Shown here: piece by piece, positions 15,846-25,197 of the stretch
Position numbering within the stretch: position 1 is the stretch's first letter
How the letters are laid out: the number at the start of each line of letters is the position of its first letter
NCBI GenBank assembly: GCA_036274645.1
Contig: DASUFH010000253.1
Location: 1-34,315 of the forward strand
From: DASUFH01 sp036274645
GTDB lineage: Bacteria; Acidobacteriota; Terriglobia; 20CM-2-55-15
Length of the DNA: 34,315 nucleotides
Direction: 5' to 3'
Translations under genes and position numbers: made by a program
Notes under the pieces: model-generated
The model's input: only the letters and a program-made list of their open reading frames with translations
Told to the model about the DNA's origin: nothing
Database searches by the model: none

Positions 15846-17085
15846 CCGAACGTTCTCGGCGCCGTATTTTCGACCACGCGGGGAGATGACGGCGAGATGC
15901 CGTTTGCGATTGGAAAAGACGGCACGGTGTACACCCGCGTTGAAGAGGACCGCGCGCGCGTGGTGGCGCTGGGTCCCGTCGCGACGCCCGACGGTCCGGC
16001 CACGGCCCGGCTCGACGACTGGATTGTCGTGACCACTCCCGACCCGTCCGGACGGGCCTCCGTCTCGGCATTGCCCGGCCCGTCGGAGATTCCCTCGCGC
16101 TCGTTCGCCGCGCCACGGCTCGCAATGCCGCGATTGGCATGCTCTTCATTGCGATCGCGCTCGTCGGCATCGTTCCGCTCTCGTCCCGGCTCACCCGCAA
16201 TCTCTCCGCTCTGAGCGGCGCTGTCCGGCAGTTCGCCGCGGGCGACTATTCCGCCCGCGCCCCGGTTCGAAGCCGCGATGAAACCGGTCAGCTCGCGCAG
16301 GCCTTCAATCAGATGGCCGCCGATGTCGAACGCAATCAGCAGGGCGCCATCGAGCAGGAACGGATCAAGCGTGAACTGGAACTGGGCCGGCAAATCCAGC
16401 ACGACATGCTGCCGCACGAACCGCTCCGGCTGGGACTGACCGAAATCCAGGGCGTTTCCGTTCCTGCCCGCGAGGTGGGCGGAGACTTCTTCAATTACTT
16501 TCCCGTGGCGGGTGGCCGGATTGCCCTTCTTGTCGGCGACGTGTCCGGGAAAGGCGTCGGCGCCGCGCTGCTCATGGCCAACATCCAGGCGTCGCTGCGC
16601 ACGCGTCTGGCGCTCGGACAGGATCTGGCGGCGCTGGCTGAGCGATCGACCGCGACATCGGGAATAATTCATCGGAAGGGGTATACGCCACTCTTTTCGT
16701 CGGCATTCTCGACCCCGACACCCGGCGCCTCCGCTACGTCAACGCCGGACACAATCCGCAGTTCATCCTGCGTTCGCAGGGCGGACTGGAGCGTCTGGAG
16801 TCTACCGGCATGCCGGTCGGCATCCTCGCCGGACACGGATACAACGAAGAGTCCGCGCAGCTCGCCGCGGGCGACATGCTGTTCTTCTACACCGATGGAT
16901 GCGTTGAAACGGAAAACGAGTCCGACCAGATGTTCGGCGCGGAACGGCTCGAAGCGCTGCTGCTTACCATGGATCATGGCGCCGCCGAAACCGCTCTGGC
17001 CCGGGTGGAGGCGGAAATCCACGCCTTCCGCGGTTCGCGGGATCCTTTCGATGACGCGACGATGATGGTCGTGAGGGTGGGATAG
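15846..17085 (+). pseudogene. RsbU/SpoIIE-type PP2C serine phosphatase with HAMP domain, frameshifted
   Basis: Three frames joined by two shifts make one recognisable phosphatase. The first frame gives part of an extracytoplasmic sensor region (DGEMPFAIGKDGTVYTR). Near 16045 it shifts to the frame with a transmembrane helix (MLFIAIALVGIVPLSS), a HAMP domain (LSGAVRQFAAGDYSARAPV, QAFNQMAADVE) and the start of the phosphatase domain (VGGDFFNYF, LLVGDVSGKGVGAALLMA). Near 16650 it shifts again to EGVYATLFVGILD, NAGHNPQFIL, GDMLFFYTDGCVETEN and the final DDATMMVVRVG. The metal-binding aspartates are all still encoded, so decay is recent or the shifts are sequence errors. Both shifts correspond to single-base losses. 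No start codon or N-terminal helix is visible, so the 5' end also looks truncated. Intact relatives act in partner-switching regulation. Confidence 0.8.
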
Positions 17086-17122
17086 AAAACCGCGCCGGAG
17101 CAGCAGTCCGGGAAACTTCCGC

Positions 17123-20100
17123 TCAGGGTTTCCGAATCCTCACGATCGCGGTGGTCCGGTTCCCGGAAGGCTCACCCGATTCCTTCTGCAGGCTCGAGAT
17201 CCCAAGCTCCTCCTGCACCCGCTTCGCAACCGCGCCACTGACGTTCAACAGAAGGCCCTCGGGCAGACTCAGGCTGACCTGCAGAGACGGATGCGCCGCG
17301 ATCGCCGCCCGTACGTCGCGCAGGGTGGCAACGGCGTCGGCGCCGAGATCACCGGCGCGGGAAAAGTTCAATTCGAACATGGCAGGCATCCACTCCGTGG
17401 AAACGTGATCCTGGTTCAGGCGCGTCTGCGCCGCGACCAGACGGGCCAGCAGTTCCTCAGCGTCCGGGCTCAAGGGGTGGCCAGACAGATACACGAGCGT
17501 CAGCGACGGCTCCGTCCCTTCGCCCATCGCGCTACGAACGCTCACGATCTGCACGCCGTCCGGCAAAGGAAGGCCGCGCAGAGCCAGCGACACCTGACCT
17601 TCCGCGTCGCGTAACGACTCGAACACGGTGCGCCGCGTCTCCGCAGCCCCCCCTCTCTGCTCGTCGGCGAGCAGGCGGCGCAACGCGCCGGCGTTTCCCA
17701 CGTCGGAAAGCGTCTGCACGAGATCGAGCCGGGCGCGGCGCCCCGTTCGATCCGAAACGCGCTGCTCGAAGTTTGCGATGTCGGCGGCAGAAAACAGCTC
17801 GCTGGTCGCCACCTGCAGCCGGACGTTCACCTGTTCGTCGGCAATCGAAACGGTCGACCCGAGCAGGACCGATCGATTGGGCACGTTGAACGCCTCCTGC
17901 GCCGTTGCGATGGCCTGCCGCGTCCGCAATTCCGATCGGACCTGGTTGAGGGCGAGTTGCAGAGGCGTCACCAGCAACAGCAGGAAAACGCTGACGACGA
18001 TCACCCTGGCGCGCGCCGATCCGGTCCGGCCGATTGCGCGCTCCAGACCGAGTTTCCGGAAGATGGCGCTGGCGAAGGGCGCCGCGAGCTCCTCTTCCTT
18101 CCATTGGCGTACCGACGCGGACTGGGCCGCTCTCGGGATGCCCACAGCCAGCAGCAACAAGGCTGCGCCGAGCACCGCGGCAAAGAGATTGGCGCTGAAT
18201 TGCAGCGTCGCGCGCTGCAGCACATCCACGCCGACGACGTCGGTCAGCGCGAAACCGACGACGCAAAGGGCCGGCAGGAGCGTAATCCCCACCACGGCGC
18301 CCGGCAGATACTGAATCGACTGGCCATGCCGGCGCGAAACAAGGGCCGCCGCGGACATGCCGCCGAAGAGCGCAACGAGGAAGTCGAGAATCGTCGGGCG
18401 CGTCCGCGTGACGATCTCGCTGGCGGCGGCGAACGGCAGCGCGCCGATCAGCGTGGCCGACACGATCACGGTGAGGACGCTGAAGACGACGAGCTTGACC
18501 AGGAGTTTCGCGAGCAGGTACAGGTCGCCCGACGCAAGGGCCAGTCCCGCAGCGATCACGGGCCGGGCCACCGGCACGATGAGCGCCGCCCCGACGACGA
18601 TCGTCGTCTGTCCCAGAATCAAACCGAGAGCGCAGATGGCCGCTCCCAGGGCCGCCTGGATCCAGAACAACGGCTCGGAAAGGTACGACGCGCGAATCAT
18701 GTCCACGTAGTCTTTTTCACGATCCGCCAGACGGAGTCCGAAAACACGCGCCACCCAGTCCGTAAAATTCGTGGGCGCGGGCTCATCCTCGAAATCGCGC
18801 GCCGGCGAATAGACCGCGGCGCGGCGCGGCCAGAAGAGCGGCTCGACGGCCGGGCTCGCCGCCGCGCCGAAGCCCGATGTCGGCGCCGGCTCCAGCAAAT
18901 CGTCTTCAGCCGGCGCCGCCGCCTCTGCCGGCGGCTCGTCCTCCACGGACTGCGCGTCCGCGCGCAAACGTCGCTCCGCAAACAGCACGCCGCCGGTCAT
19001 GTAGAGATTCGACAGGACAATCGTCGCGAACGCGAAGAGCGGAAACACTGACGCCCCTTCGATTCCCGCCTCCACCGGCATGAACGCCACAACCGACGTG
19101 GCCAGCCCCCGGGGCTGCAGGGCCATGACGGCCTTCCACTCCCCGTCGCTGAAAGAGGCCCCGCTGCGCCTGAACAGCGCAATGCCCGCGCGGCGGCTGG
19201 CGAGCAACAACACATACATCACCGCGATCGACGCCCCAAGCTTCCACGAGAGGGCGCTGAAATCCAGCAGGAGCCCCAGGTAAACAAAGAAGAACGTGCG
19301 CAACAGAAACGACAACTCCGCGGTGATGTTCACCACGAACCGTTCCAGGATGAACTGTTCGCCCCGGACGTCGATGCTGAACAGGGCGCTGACACGCGGA
19401 CCAATCCGGCTCGCGATGAACTGCATGTTGGCCAGAAGCAGTCCGAACAGCAGCACCGCAATCGCCGGACTGCCCCCGAGCTCTTCGACCACGAAGTACA
19501 GAAGGCACGTCACGCCAAGCGTGAGCATGTACGATAGCGGCTCGCGCCCGATCCAGCCCACCAGCCTCGCCCACAGCGCGCCCGCCACCGAAGCCACGAT
19601 CAATGCCACGAACAGCGACCGGCCGATTCCCCAGAGCCAGCTCGCCGCGCCGGTCGTACCGGCCTGATGGCTCTGAATCAACAGAACCACCGAAACAATC
19701 AGCAGCACCTCGCCGATCACCGACTCCAGCTTGATCACGGTCTTGACGTCATCGCGAACCGACAGCCCGGAGACTACCGGCATGCAGATCGCCGGACTCG
19801 TGGCGCCAAGCACCGCGCCGAGCATCAGCGAAAGACTCACCGGCAGGCCCACGGCAAAGTGCGCCACTCCCGCCACCACCACCAGCGACAGCCCGAAGAC
19901 GGCCGCCGTAAACATCGCCGTGCGCGGCGCGTGCCGCACCACGTGGCCGATCTCCAGTTCCAGGCCGCCCTCGAACAGAATCACGAGCAACGCCAGCGCG
20001 CCGAAGAACGGCGCAATCGTCAAGAGCGCATCGTGCTGGATCCAGCCGGTAACCGGCCCGAGAACAACTCCGATGGCGATCAACACCAGCACGCTCGGAA

Positions 20101-20185
20101 TCTTCGTCACCCGGAAGAGCAGGTTGGCGAGAAATCCGACCAGGATGACAACCCCGATCAGCGCAAAAAGCAGAGGAACCGTCAT
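17123..20185 (-). CDS. Fusion of a CPA-type Na+/H+ antiporter with a DUF389 membrane protein
   Basis: A 1020-residue inner-membrane protein. Residues 1-405 form a cation:proton antiporter domain with about twelve helices (FEGGLELEIGHVVRHAPRTA, GATSPAICMPVVSG, ESVIGEVLLIVSV, MALQPRGLATSVVAFMP). Residues 406-475 are an Ala/Pro/acidic linker. About 490-730 is a DUF389 domain, with DYVDMIRASYLSEPLFWIQA, GQTTIVVGAALIVPVARPVI and LPGAVVGITLLPALC. The remaining 290 residues, after one more helix (VIVVSVFLLLLVTPLQLAL), look extracytoplasmic. The antiporter half would exchange Na+ or K+ for protons; DUF389 function is unknown. I do not know this as a common architecture. The reading frame is uninterrupted through the junction. 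ATG 20185 starts the first helix directly. It appears monocistronic. Confidence 0.85.
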   Translation of the reverse strand: MTVPLLFALIGVVILVGFLANLLFRVTKIPSVLVLIAIGVVLGPVTGWIQHDALLTIAPFFGALALLVILFEGGLELEIGHVVRHAPRTAMFTAAVFGLSLVVVAGVAHFAVGLPVSLSLMLGAVLGATSPAICMPVVSGLSVRDDVKTVIKLESVIGEVLLIVSVVLLIQSHQAGTTGAASWLWGIGRSLFVALIVASVAGALWARLVGWIGREPLSYMLTLGVTCLLYFVVEELGGSPAIAVLLFGLLLANMQFIASRIGPRVSALFSIDVRGEQFILERFVVNITAELSFLLRTFFFVYLGLLLDFSALSWKLGASIAVMYVLLLASRRAGIALFRRSGASFSDGEWKAVMALQPRGLATSVVAFMPVEAGIEGASVFPLFAFATIVLSNLYMTGGVLFAERRLRADAQSVEDEPPAEAAAPAEDDLLEPAPTSGFGAAASPAVEPLFWPRRAAVYSPARDFEDEPAPTNFTDWVARVFGLRLADREKDYVDMIRASYLSEPLFWIQAALGAAICALGLILGQTTIVVGAALIVPVARPVIAAGLALASGDLYLLAKLLVKLVVFSVLTVIVSATLIGALPFAAASEIVTRTRPTILDFLVALFGGMSAAALVSRRHGQSIQYLPGAVVGITLLPALCVVGFALTDVVGVDVLQRATLQFSANLFAAVLGAALLLLAVGIPRAAQSASVRQWKEEELAAPFASAIFRKLGLERAIGRTGSARARVIVVSVFLLLLVTPLQLALNQVRSELRTRQAIATAQEAFNVPNRSVLLGSTVSIADEQVNVRLQVATSELFSAADIANFEQRVSDRTGRRARLDLVQTLSDVGNAGALRRLLADEQRGGAAETRRTVFESLRDAEGQVSLALRGLPLPDGVQIVSVRSAMGEGTEPSLTLVYLSGHPLSPDAEELLARLVAAQTRLNQDHVSTEWMPAMFELNFSRAGDLGADAVATLRDVRAAIAAHPSLQVSLSLPEGLLLNVSGAVAKRVQEELGISSLQKESGEPSGNRTTAIVRIRKP

Positions 20186-20564
20186 GATTGGGCGCCCACC
20201 TTCATTGCCGGGCCACCGATGGGCTCATCCACCGCCAGGCCGAATGTGAATCGTTGGAAACGTTGCCATTTTGGGGTCAGCATGCTTGGACGCGATGATA
20301 CGCCATATCGCGATAACGGGTGGTTCTAGACTGATGGAGGCGGCGTTGGGAAGGCGGTCATAGTTCGTTGCGAGCTTCCGTCCTGGAATGGCGCTTCGTT
20401 TATCATTTGTCCGCCAAGTATACCGAAACAATCGCCGGCATACCCCGATCCGCTGCTCCCGATGTAGGGGCGGTCTGTGACCGCCCGACGTTTCGGAGTG
20501 GAAATCTCTGGCCTGAAGCGTTGGGCGGTCAAAGACCGCCCCCACATCGGAAGCCGGTCGGGCG
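20186..20564. other. Intergenic stretch with repeat elements
   Basis: This 379-base gap between two minus-strand genes contains one complete family A repeat (20461-20548) and a lone arm fragment, GGCGGTCATAG, at about 20354-20364. I see no convincing gene, RNA or promoter otherwise. Confidence 0.6.
20461..20548 (+). repeat. Palindromic repeat family A, complete copy
   Basis: GATGTAGGGGCGGTCTGTGA(CCGCCC) faces GGGCGGTCAAAGACCGCCCC followed by CACATC, around a centre beginning GACGTTTCGGAGTGGAA. The copy ends 16 bases past the stop of the 20565-21227 gene and has the same orientation as the other complete copies. Confidence 0.85.
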
Positions 20565-21227
20565 TTATGTCGACTGGGTCGGCGTTCCGCCGGTAAGCCC
20601 CGCTTTCTGCCTGCGCCGCCGCAACAGCCACTCGGCGGCTGCCAGGGCGCCAATCAGGAGGGCGCCGCCGAAAACATAGCGGACCCGGGAGATCGGGGAA
20701 TAGACCGCCGGAAAATGCAGCGCGGGAAGCGGACCGAGAAACGCCATGTCGTCAACGGCCCCGGCAGCCACGCGCGTCCGCGAACAGGCGGTTGCTTCCA
20801 GCTGGCTGCCCCCCACCGCGTATACCAGATACTCCACGCCCGGACGGAACTGAAACAGGCACGGCTCACGCATGACCACAGTAGCCTCCCCCGTCGTCAC
20901 GCCTTTCCACGCGTCGTGAACCTCAAAGCGGACATTCAGATCGTCCCGGACGTAATCGCCGTAGTAGAACTCCATGGCCCCTGGAGAGTCGGGGAAAATG
21001 CGGTACCACACCGCCTGGAGCCATCGGACAAATCCCGGCGGCCTCTTGAACCTGGGTTCAATGTCGGTCACCGTACCGGTGAAAACCGCAGAGGACGTCT
21101 GCATTTCGTTCGCCGGCGCGTAGGAATCGCGGCATCCGCAACTGGAACCGGAGGGCCCGAGACCCAGAGCCAGAAAGACGAACGCGCCCGCCATCCATCC
21201 ATTAAAGCGGAGAGTCATCGCCGACAT
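20565..21227 (-). CDS. Secreted NTR/TIMP-like protein with C-terminal membrane anchor
   Basis: A 220-residue hypothetical protein. It has an N-terminal hydrophobic signal (AGAFVFLALGLGPSGSSCGC), a beta-rich extracytoplasmic domain and a C-terminal helix followed by RRRRQK, so it should be anchored facing outward. The pattern CGC...SSAVFTGTVTDIEPRF...VRFEVHDAWKGVTTGEATVV...EPCLFQFRPGVEYLVYA...ACSRTR resembles bacterial relatives of the netrin/TIMP (NTR) fold, with paired cysteines that could form disulfides. I do not know its ligand. Alternative starts exist: MTLRFNG (three codons in) is nearly equivalent. Confidence in the fold is moderate; no enzyme activity is implied. Confidence 0.65.
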   Translation of the reverse strand: MSAMTLRFNGWMAGAFVFLALGLGPSGSSCGCRDSYAPANEMQTSSAVFTGTVTDIEPRFKRPPGFVRWLQAVWYRIFPDSPGAMEFYYGDYVRDDLNVRFEVHDAWKGVTTGEATVVMREPCLFQFRPGVEYLVYAVGGSQLEATACSRTRVAAGAVDDMAFLGPLPALHFPAVYSPISRVRYVFGGALLIGALAAAEWLLRRRRQKAGLTGGTPTQST

Positions 21228-21284
21228 TCTACTCCCGGCTAAAAACTCCTCCGCTCCCGCGTTCTCGCGCCAGGCGCGCAGACG

Positions 21285-21785
21285 TCAGCCGAACGGATTC
21301 TCGTCCGCGCTGGGACCGTAGATCGAGGGCACCGGAACCTCCAGTTCGCGGAGATACACGGAGAGTTGCCCCCGATGGTGATACCAGTGATTGAACATCA
21401 GCGCGCGGATCGCCACCGCCCTTGGCAAGGCCATGATCTCGTCAGAACCGCGCATGACGCGCCAGACCGCGGCACAGCGCTGCTCATCGAGACGGCCCAG
21501 CATTTCGGTTGCGCTGCGAACGGTTTCATCCAGCGCAGTCAGCAGTCCTTCCGTCGATTGTACGGGCGGCTGCTCGAAACGCGAGGGAATCTGGAAGTCG
21601 TCCTGGGCGATCATTCCACCGACCAGGCCCGGAACCGTCGCCACGTGGTACGCCAGCTGGCCGAGAGACATCGATTTGGGATGCGGCTTCCAGGACAACT
21701 GATCTGGGGGCACTCGCTCCAGCACGCGACGCGTCGTCGCCGCTTCCTGTTTCAGTTCTGCAATCAGGGGTTCCAAGAAATTCAT
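21285..21785 (-). CDS. DinB-family four-helix protein
   Basis: A 166-residue DinB/YfiT-like protein. These are metal-binding four-helix bundles, some acting as thiol transferases (bacillithiol or mycothiol dependent). The expected histidine triad is visible: H in LAYHVATVPGLVG near residue 47, and the pair in NHWYHHRGQLSVYLRELEVP near the end. SWKPHPKSMSLGQLAYHV is a characteristic segment. I chose ATG 21785, which begins the first helix (MNFLEPLIAELKQEAATTRR); the frame is open to 21821 but the added residues look non-coding. The gene stands alone; the substrate thiol is unknown. Confidence 0.85.
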   Translation of the reverse strand: MNFLEPLIAELKQEAATTRRVLERVPPDQLSWKPHPKSMSLGQLAYHVATVPGLVGGMIAQDDFQIPSRFEQPPVQSTEGLLTALDETVRSATEMLGRLDEQRCAAVWRVMRGSDEIMALPRAVAIRALMFNHWYHHRGQLSVYLRELEVPVPSIYGPSADENPFG

Positions 21786-21820
21786 GACCCTAATGTTACC
21801 CCGTTCCCGCCACGCGCACA

Positions 21821-21891
21821 CCGTCTATGACCGCCCACGATCTGCGGTCGACCACTTTGAAACATTGTGGGCGGTCATAGACCGCCCTACA
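21821..21891 (+). repeat. Palindromic repeat family A, degraded left arm
   Basis: CCGTCTATGACCGCCC faces GGGCGGTCATAGACCGCCC followed by TACA. The left arm lacks TGTAGG and the centre has diverged (ACGATCTGCGGTCGACCACT). It lies in the divergent gap between the DinB-family gene and the DUF1800 gene. Confidence 0.75.
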
Positions 21892-21970
21892 GGCAGAGCA
21901 GAAGCGCGGGATATTCCTTATTCCCTACTCCCTGCTTGCCGGAGTATCGTGCGGCATGAAGGAGGATCGA

Positions 21971-23893
21971 ATGAAGCGTGTCGCATCCGCGCGCACCGCC
22001 ATTCTGCTGGTTCTGGCGATGGGACTTTCCGTTGGCGCCGGCGGGCGCTTCGACCAGAAACTGGCGGCCGAGAAGCAGATCCCGCACGCGCTGTCCCGTC
22101 TGACGTTCGGGGCGCGGCCCGGCGCCGCGGCGGAGGTATCGCGTATCGGCCTGGACGCCTGGATCGACCTCCAGCTTCATCCGGAACGGAGTGTCGAAAA
22201 TCCCGCACTCGCAGCAAAAGTTGCGCCGCTTGAAAGCCTCAACCTGGCGCCCTGGCAGATCGCGGAGAAATACATCCTTCCGCAGAGCATGTCGGCGCGG
22301 CCTCTGCCGTCGCCGCAAAGCCTGCTGACACCGGCGCAATTGACGATGCTCACGACCGGCTCGGTTCCGGAGCGTCTGGCCACCCTGGACTCCCTGACGC
22401 CGGATGTGCGCCGCCAGGTTCTTGCCGTCGCTCCCGATCGGATCATGGACGGCATGCCTCAAAACATTCGTCAGGAATCCGCGCGCGCGCGCCAGGCCGA
22501 ACAGGAAGCGCGGCAGAAGGAAATGCGCCGGCAGGCGCCGCCGCTCAACGAACTGCTGGCGCCCGACCAGCAGCGGATCGCGCGCAACGGCTCCAACGCG
22601 GACAAACTCGCGCTGCTCGAATCGCTCGACCCGGAAACCCGGCGGCACGTGATCCGCGCCGTCGGCCCCCAGGCGTTCATCGGACTGCCGGAATTGCGGC
22701 GCCAGTCAATGGCGCTCAGCCAGCCCCAGCAGCTCGTGAATTCCGAGTTGATCGAGAACAAACTGTACCGGGCGATTCATTCCAACCGCCAGCTCGAGGA
22801 AGTTCTGGTCGATTTCTGGATGAATCATTTCAATGTCTACAACGGTAAAGGGCAGACCCGCGTGCTGCTGACCAGCTATGAGCGGGACGCCATTCGGCCC
22901 CACGTCTTCGGACGTTTCCGGGACATGCTGCTCGCCACGGCCCGCCACCCCGCCATGTTGATCTATCTGGACAACGCGCAGTCGCAGGCGCCACGCGACG
23001 ACCAGACCTTGGCAAACGCCAGTGGAGCGGCCACGCGACGGCCGGGTCTGAACGAAAACTACGGTCGCGAATTGATGGAGCTGCATACCCTGGGAGTCGA
23101 CGGCGGCTACACGCAGGAGGACGTCATCGCGGTCGCTCGCGCCTTCACCGGCTGGACGGTTTACGATGCGGCCAAATATGCGGAGTTCCAGTTCAATCCC
23201 AACACGCATGACCGGAAGGAAAAAATCATCCTGGGACACACACTGGCGCCCGGCCGCGGCGAACAGGACGGCCTGGATGTGATCGATCTTCTGGCGCGGC
23301 ATCCCTCCACCGCCCGTTTCATCTCCTGGAAGCTGGCCCAGCGTTTCGTCGCCGACGATCCGCCGCAATCGCTCGTCGACCGGATGGCCGCCACGTTCAC
23401 GAAAACCGACGGAGATCTTCGGGCCGTCCTGCAGACGCTCTTCTCATCCACGGAGTTCTGGTCCGAAGGCGCCTGGCAGGCGAAACTGAAATCGCCGCTC
23501 GAACTCGTCGTCAGCGCGGTTCGGGCTCTCGACAGCGACGCGGTGGACACCTTTGCGCTGGCGCAGCGCATTGCGGACCTCGGCGAACCGCTTTATGGAA
23601 AGGTTGAACCCACCGGTTATCCCAACACCGGAGAAGGCTGGGCCAGCGCCGCCGGCCTCATGGGCCGCATCAATTTCGCGACGGCGCTGACTTCCGGCCA
23701 GATCCCGGGCGTCAGGTTCGACATCAGCCAGTTCAATTTCAAGCCTCCCGCCATCGTCGCCCGGGAGCTACTCGGAGGATCGCTCTCATCCGCCACGCTG
23801 GAGGCCATCGAAAAGGGCATCGAGGGCCGTGAAGCGACGCCTTCGATGTTGACCGCAGCGGTCCTGGGTTCGCCCGAGTTTCAGAGGAGGTAG
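21971..23893 (+). CDS. DUF1800 family secreted protein
   Basis: A 640-residue exported protein with an N-terminal signal peptide (residues 1 to about 27, TAILLVLAMGLSVGAGG). DUF1800 landmarks follow: ALSRLTFGARPG near the start, LDAWIDLQLHPE, LVDFWMNHFNVYNGKGQTRV, NENYGRELMELHTLGVDGGY, FTGWTVYDAA, ISWKLAQRFVADDPP and GEGWASAAGLMGRINFA. I chose ATG 21971 because AAGGAGG lies five bases before it; ATG 21956 overlaps that ribosome site. DUF1800 and DUF1501 genes are almost always neighbours, as here (the next gene starts 35 bases later). The pair is widespread in Planctomycetota, Acidobacteriota and Proteobacteria with no firmly assigned biochemical role. Confidence 0.9.
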   Translation: MKRVASARTAILLVLAMGLSVGAGGRFDQKLAAEKQIPHALSRLTFGARPGAAAEVSRIGLDAWIDLQLHPERSVENPALAAKVAPLESLNLAPWQIAEKYILPQSMSARPLPSPQSLLTPAQLTMLTTGSVPERLATLDSLTPDVRRQVLAVAPDRIMDGMPQNIRQESARARQAEQEARQKEMRRQAPPLNELLAPDQQRIARNGSNADKLALLESLDPETRRHVIRAVGPQAFIGLPELRRQSMALSQPQQLVNSELIENKLYRAIHSNRQLEEVLVDFWMNHFNVYNGKGQTRVLLTSYERDAIRPHVFGRFRDMLLATARHPAMLIYLDNAQSQAPRDDQTLANASGAATRRPGLNENYGRELMELHTLGVDGGYTQEDVIAVARAFTGWTVYDAAKYAEFQFNPNTHDRKEKIILGHTLAPGRGEQDGLDVIDLLARHPSTARFISWKLAQRFVADDPPQSLVDRMAATFTKTDGDLRAVLQTLFSSTEFWSEGAWQAKLKSPLELVVSAVRALDSDAVDTFALAQRIADLGEPLYGKVEPTGYPNTGEGWASAAGLMGRINFATALTSGQIPGVRFDISQFNFKPPAIVARELLGGSLSSATLEAIEKGIEGREATPSMLTAAVLGSPEFQRR

Positions 23894-23928
23894 CCGGTGG
23901 TACCCCGAAGTCTTCGAGGAGGTCGTTC

Positions 23929-25131
23929 ATGCTGACTCGACGTTATTTTCTTCGCGCGTCGGCCATCGCCGCCGCCGGCTCCGGCATGGCGCCGCTGTGG
24001 CTGGTTCGCGCCGTCGCCGGCGCCGAACGCAGACGGAAGATCCTGATCTCGATTTTCCAGCGCGGCGCGGCGGACGGCCTCAATATCGTTGTGCCGTTTT
24101 TTGAGTCGCGCTACTACACGCTGCGCCCGACAATCGCCATTCCCGCGCCCGGCGCCGCCAATGGCGGAATCGACCTCGACGGACGATTTGCGCTGCATCC
24201 CTCACTGCGCCAACTGAAAACCTTCTGGGACTCCGGCCAGCTCGCCATCATTCATGCCGCCGGATCGCCGGCGGCCACGCGTTCACACTTCGAAGCGCAG
24301 GACCAGATGGAATCGGGAACCCCGGGTAGGACCACCGAAGACGGATGGCTGAACCGCGCGCTCCCCTTCCCCGTGGCCGACGCTTCCCCCATCCGCGCCG
24401 TGGCCATGGGCGCAAAGATGCCCCGTACGCTGCGTGGAAATCGGGGCGGCATCGCCGTGAACGATCTGGCTCAATTCCAGAATCGAAGCCCCGAGCTGTC
24501 GTCGATGCTCCAGAACATGTACGCCGCCACGCCGGACGCCGGTCTCGCCGCGCCGGGCAAAGGGGCGTTTGACGCCATGCGTCTGATCGATTCCATCAAC
24601 CGCACGACGTATACACCCGCTAACGGCGCGCAATACACCGGCGAATTCGGCGCCGCGCTGCGCCAGATTGCGCGCCTGATCAAAGCCGATGCGGGCGTCG
24701 AGGCGGCGTTTGCCGACATCGGCGGCTGGGACCACCACTCCAACGAAAACGGCTCTCTCCCGGGACTCCTGCAGCAGTTCGGCAATTCCCTCACCGCGTT
24801 CGCGCGCGACATGGGCGATCGCATGGAAGACATCGTGCTCGTCACCATGTCGGAGTTCGGGCGAACCGCTCGCGAAGACGGCAACGCCGGAACCGACCAC
24901 GGCCACGGCAACGTCATGTTCGTGCTTGGAGGATCTGTGCGCGGCGGACGGGTCCTCGGCCGCTGGCCGGGACTCGAACCCGAACAACTGTTCGAGAAGC
25001 GTGACCTCGAAGTCACCACCGACTTTCGCAGCGTTCTCGGAGAACTCGTGCAGGGCCAGTTCGGCCAGCCGATCAACCAGGTATTCCCGGGCTATCAGGC
25101 GCCCGCCCCACTCGGCCTGCTGAACACGTGA
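23929..25131 (+). CDS. DUF1501 family protein with Tat signal
   Basis: A 400-residue protein of the DUF1501 family, which is distantly related to alkaline phosphatase/sulfatase folds. The N terminus TRRYFLRASAIAAAGSGMAP is a twin-arginine signal, so it is probably exported folded. Family landmarks are ISIFQRGAADGLNIVVPFFE, FALHPSLRQLKTFWDSGQLA, HAAGSPAATRSHFEAQDQME, DIGGWDHHSNENGSLPGLLQ, VLVTMSEFGRTAREDGNAGT, DHGHGNVMFVLGG and FPGY near the end. The His and Asp residues in WDHH and TDHGHG are the likely metal ligands. It is translated just downstream of the DUF1800 gene, and the two products probably work together outside the cytoplasm. A 144-bp inverted repeat follows the gene. Confidence 0.9.
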   Translation: MLTRRYFLRASAIAAAGSGMAPLWLVRAVAGAERRRKILISIFQRGAADGLNIVVPFFESRYYTLRPTIAIPAPGAANGGIDLDGRFALHPSLRQLKTFWDSGQLAIIHAAGSPAATRSHFEAQDQMESGTPGRTTEDGWLNRALPFPVADASPIRAVAMGAKMPRTLRGNRGGIAVNDLAQFQNRSPELSSMLQNMYAATPDAGLAAPGKGAFDAMRLIDSINRTTYTPANGAQYTGEFGAALRQIARLIKADAGVEAAFADIGGWDHHSNENGSLPGLLQQFGNSLTAFARDMGDRMEDIVLVTMSEFGRTAREDGNAGTDHGHGNVMFVLGGSVRGGRVLGRWPGLEPEQLFEKRDLEVTTDFRSVLGELVQGQFGQPINQVFPGYQAPAPLGLLNT

Positions 25132-25197
25132 GGGGAACAATGCGGGGCGGTCTCCCAGGAAACTACAGTTAATGCCTCCCTGCCGCTTTGGGTCCGT

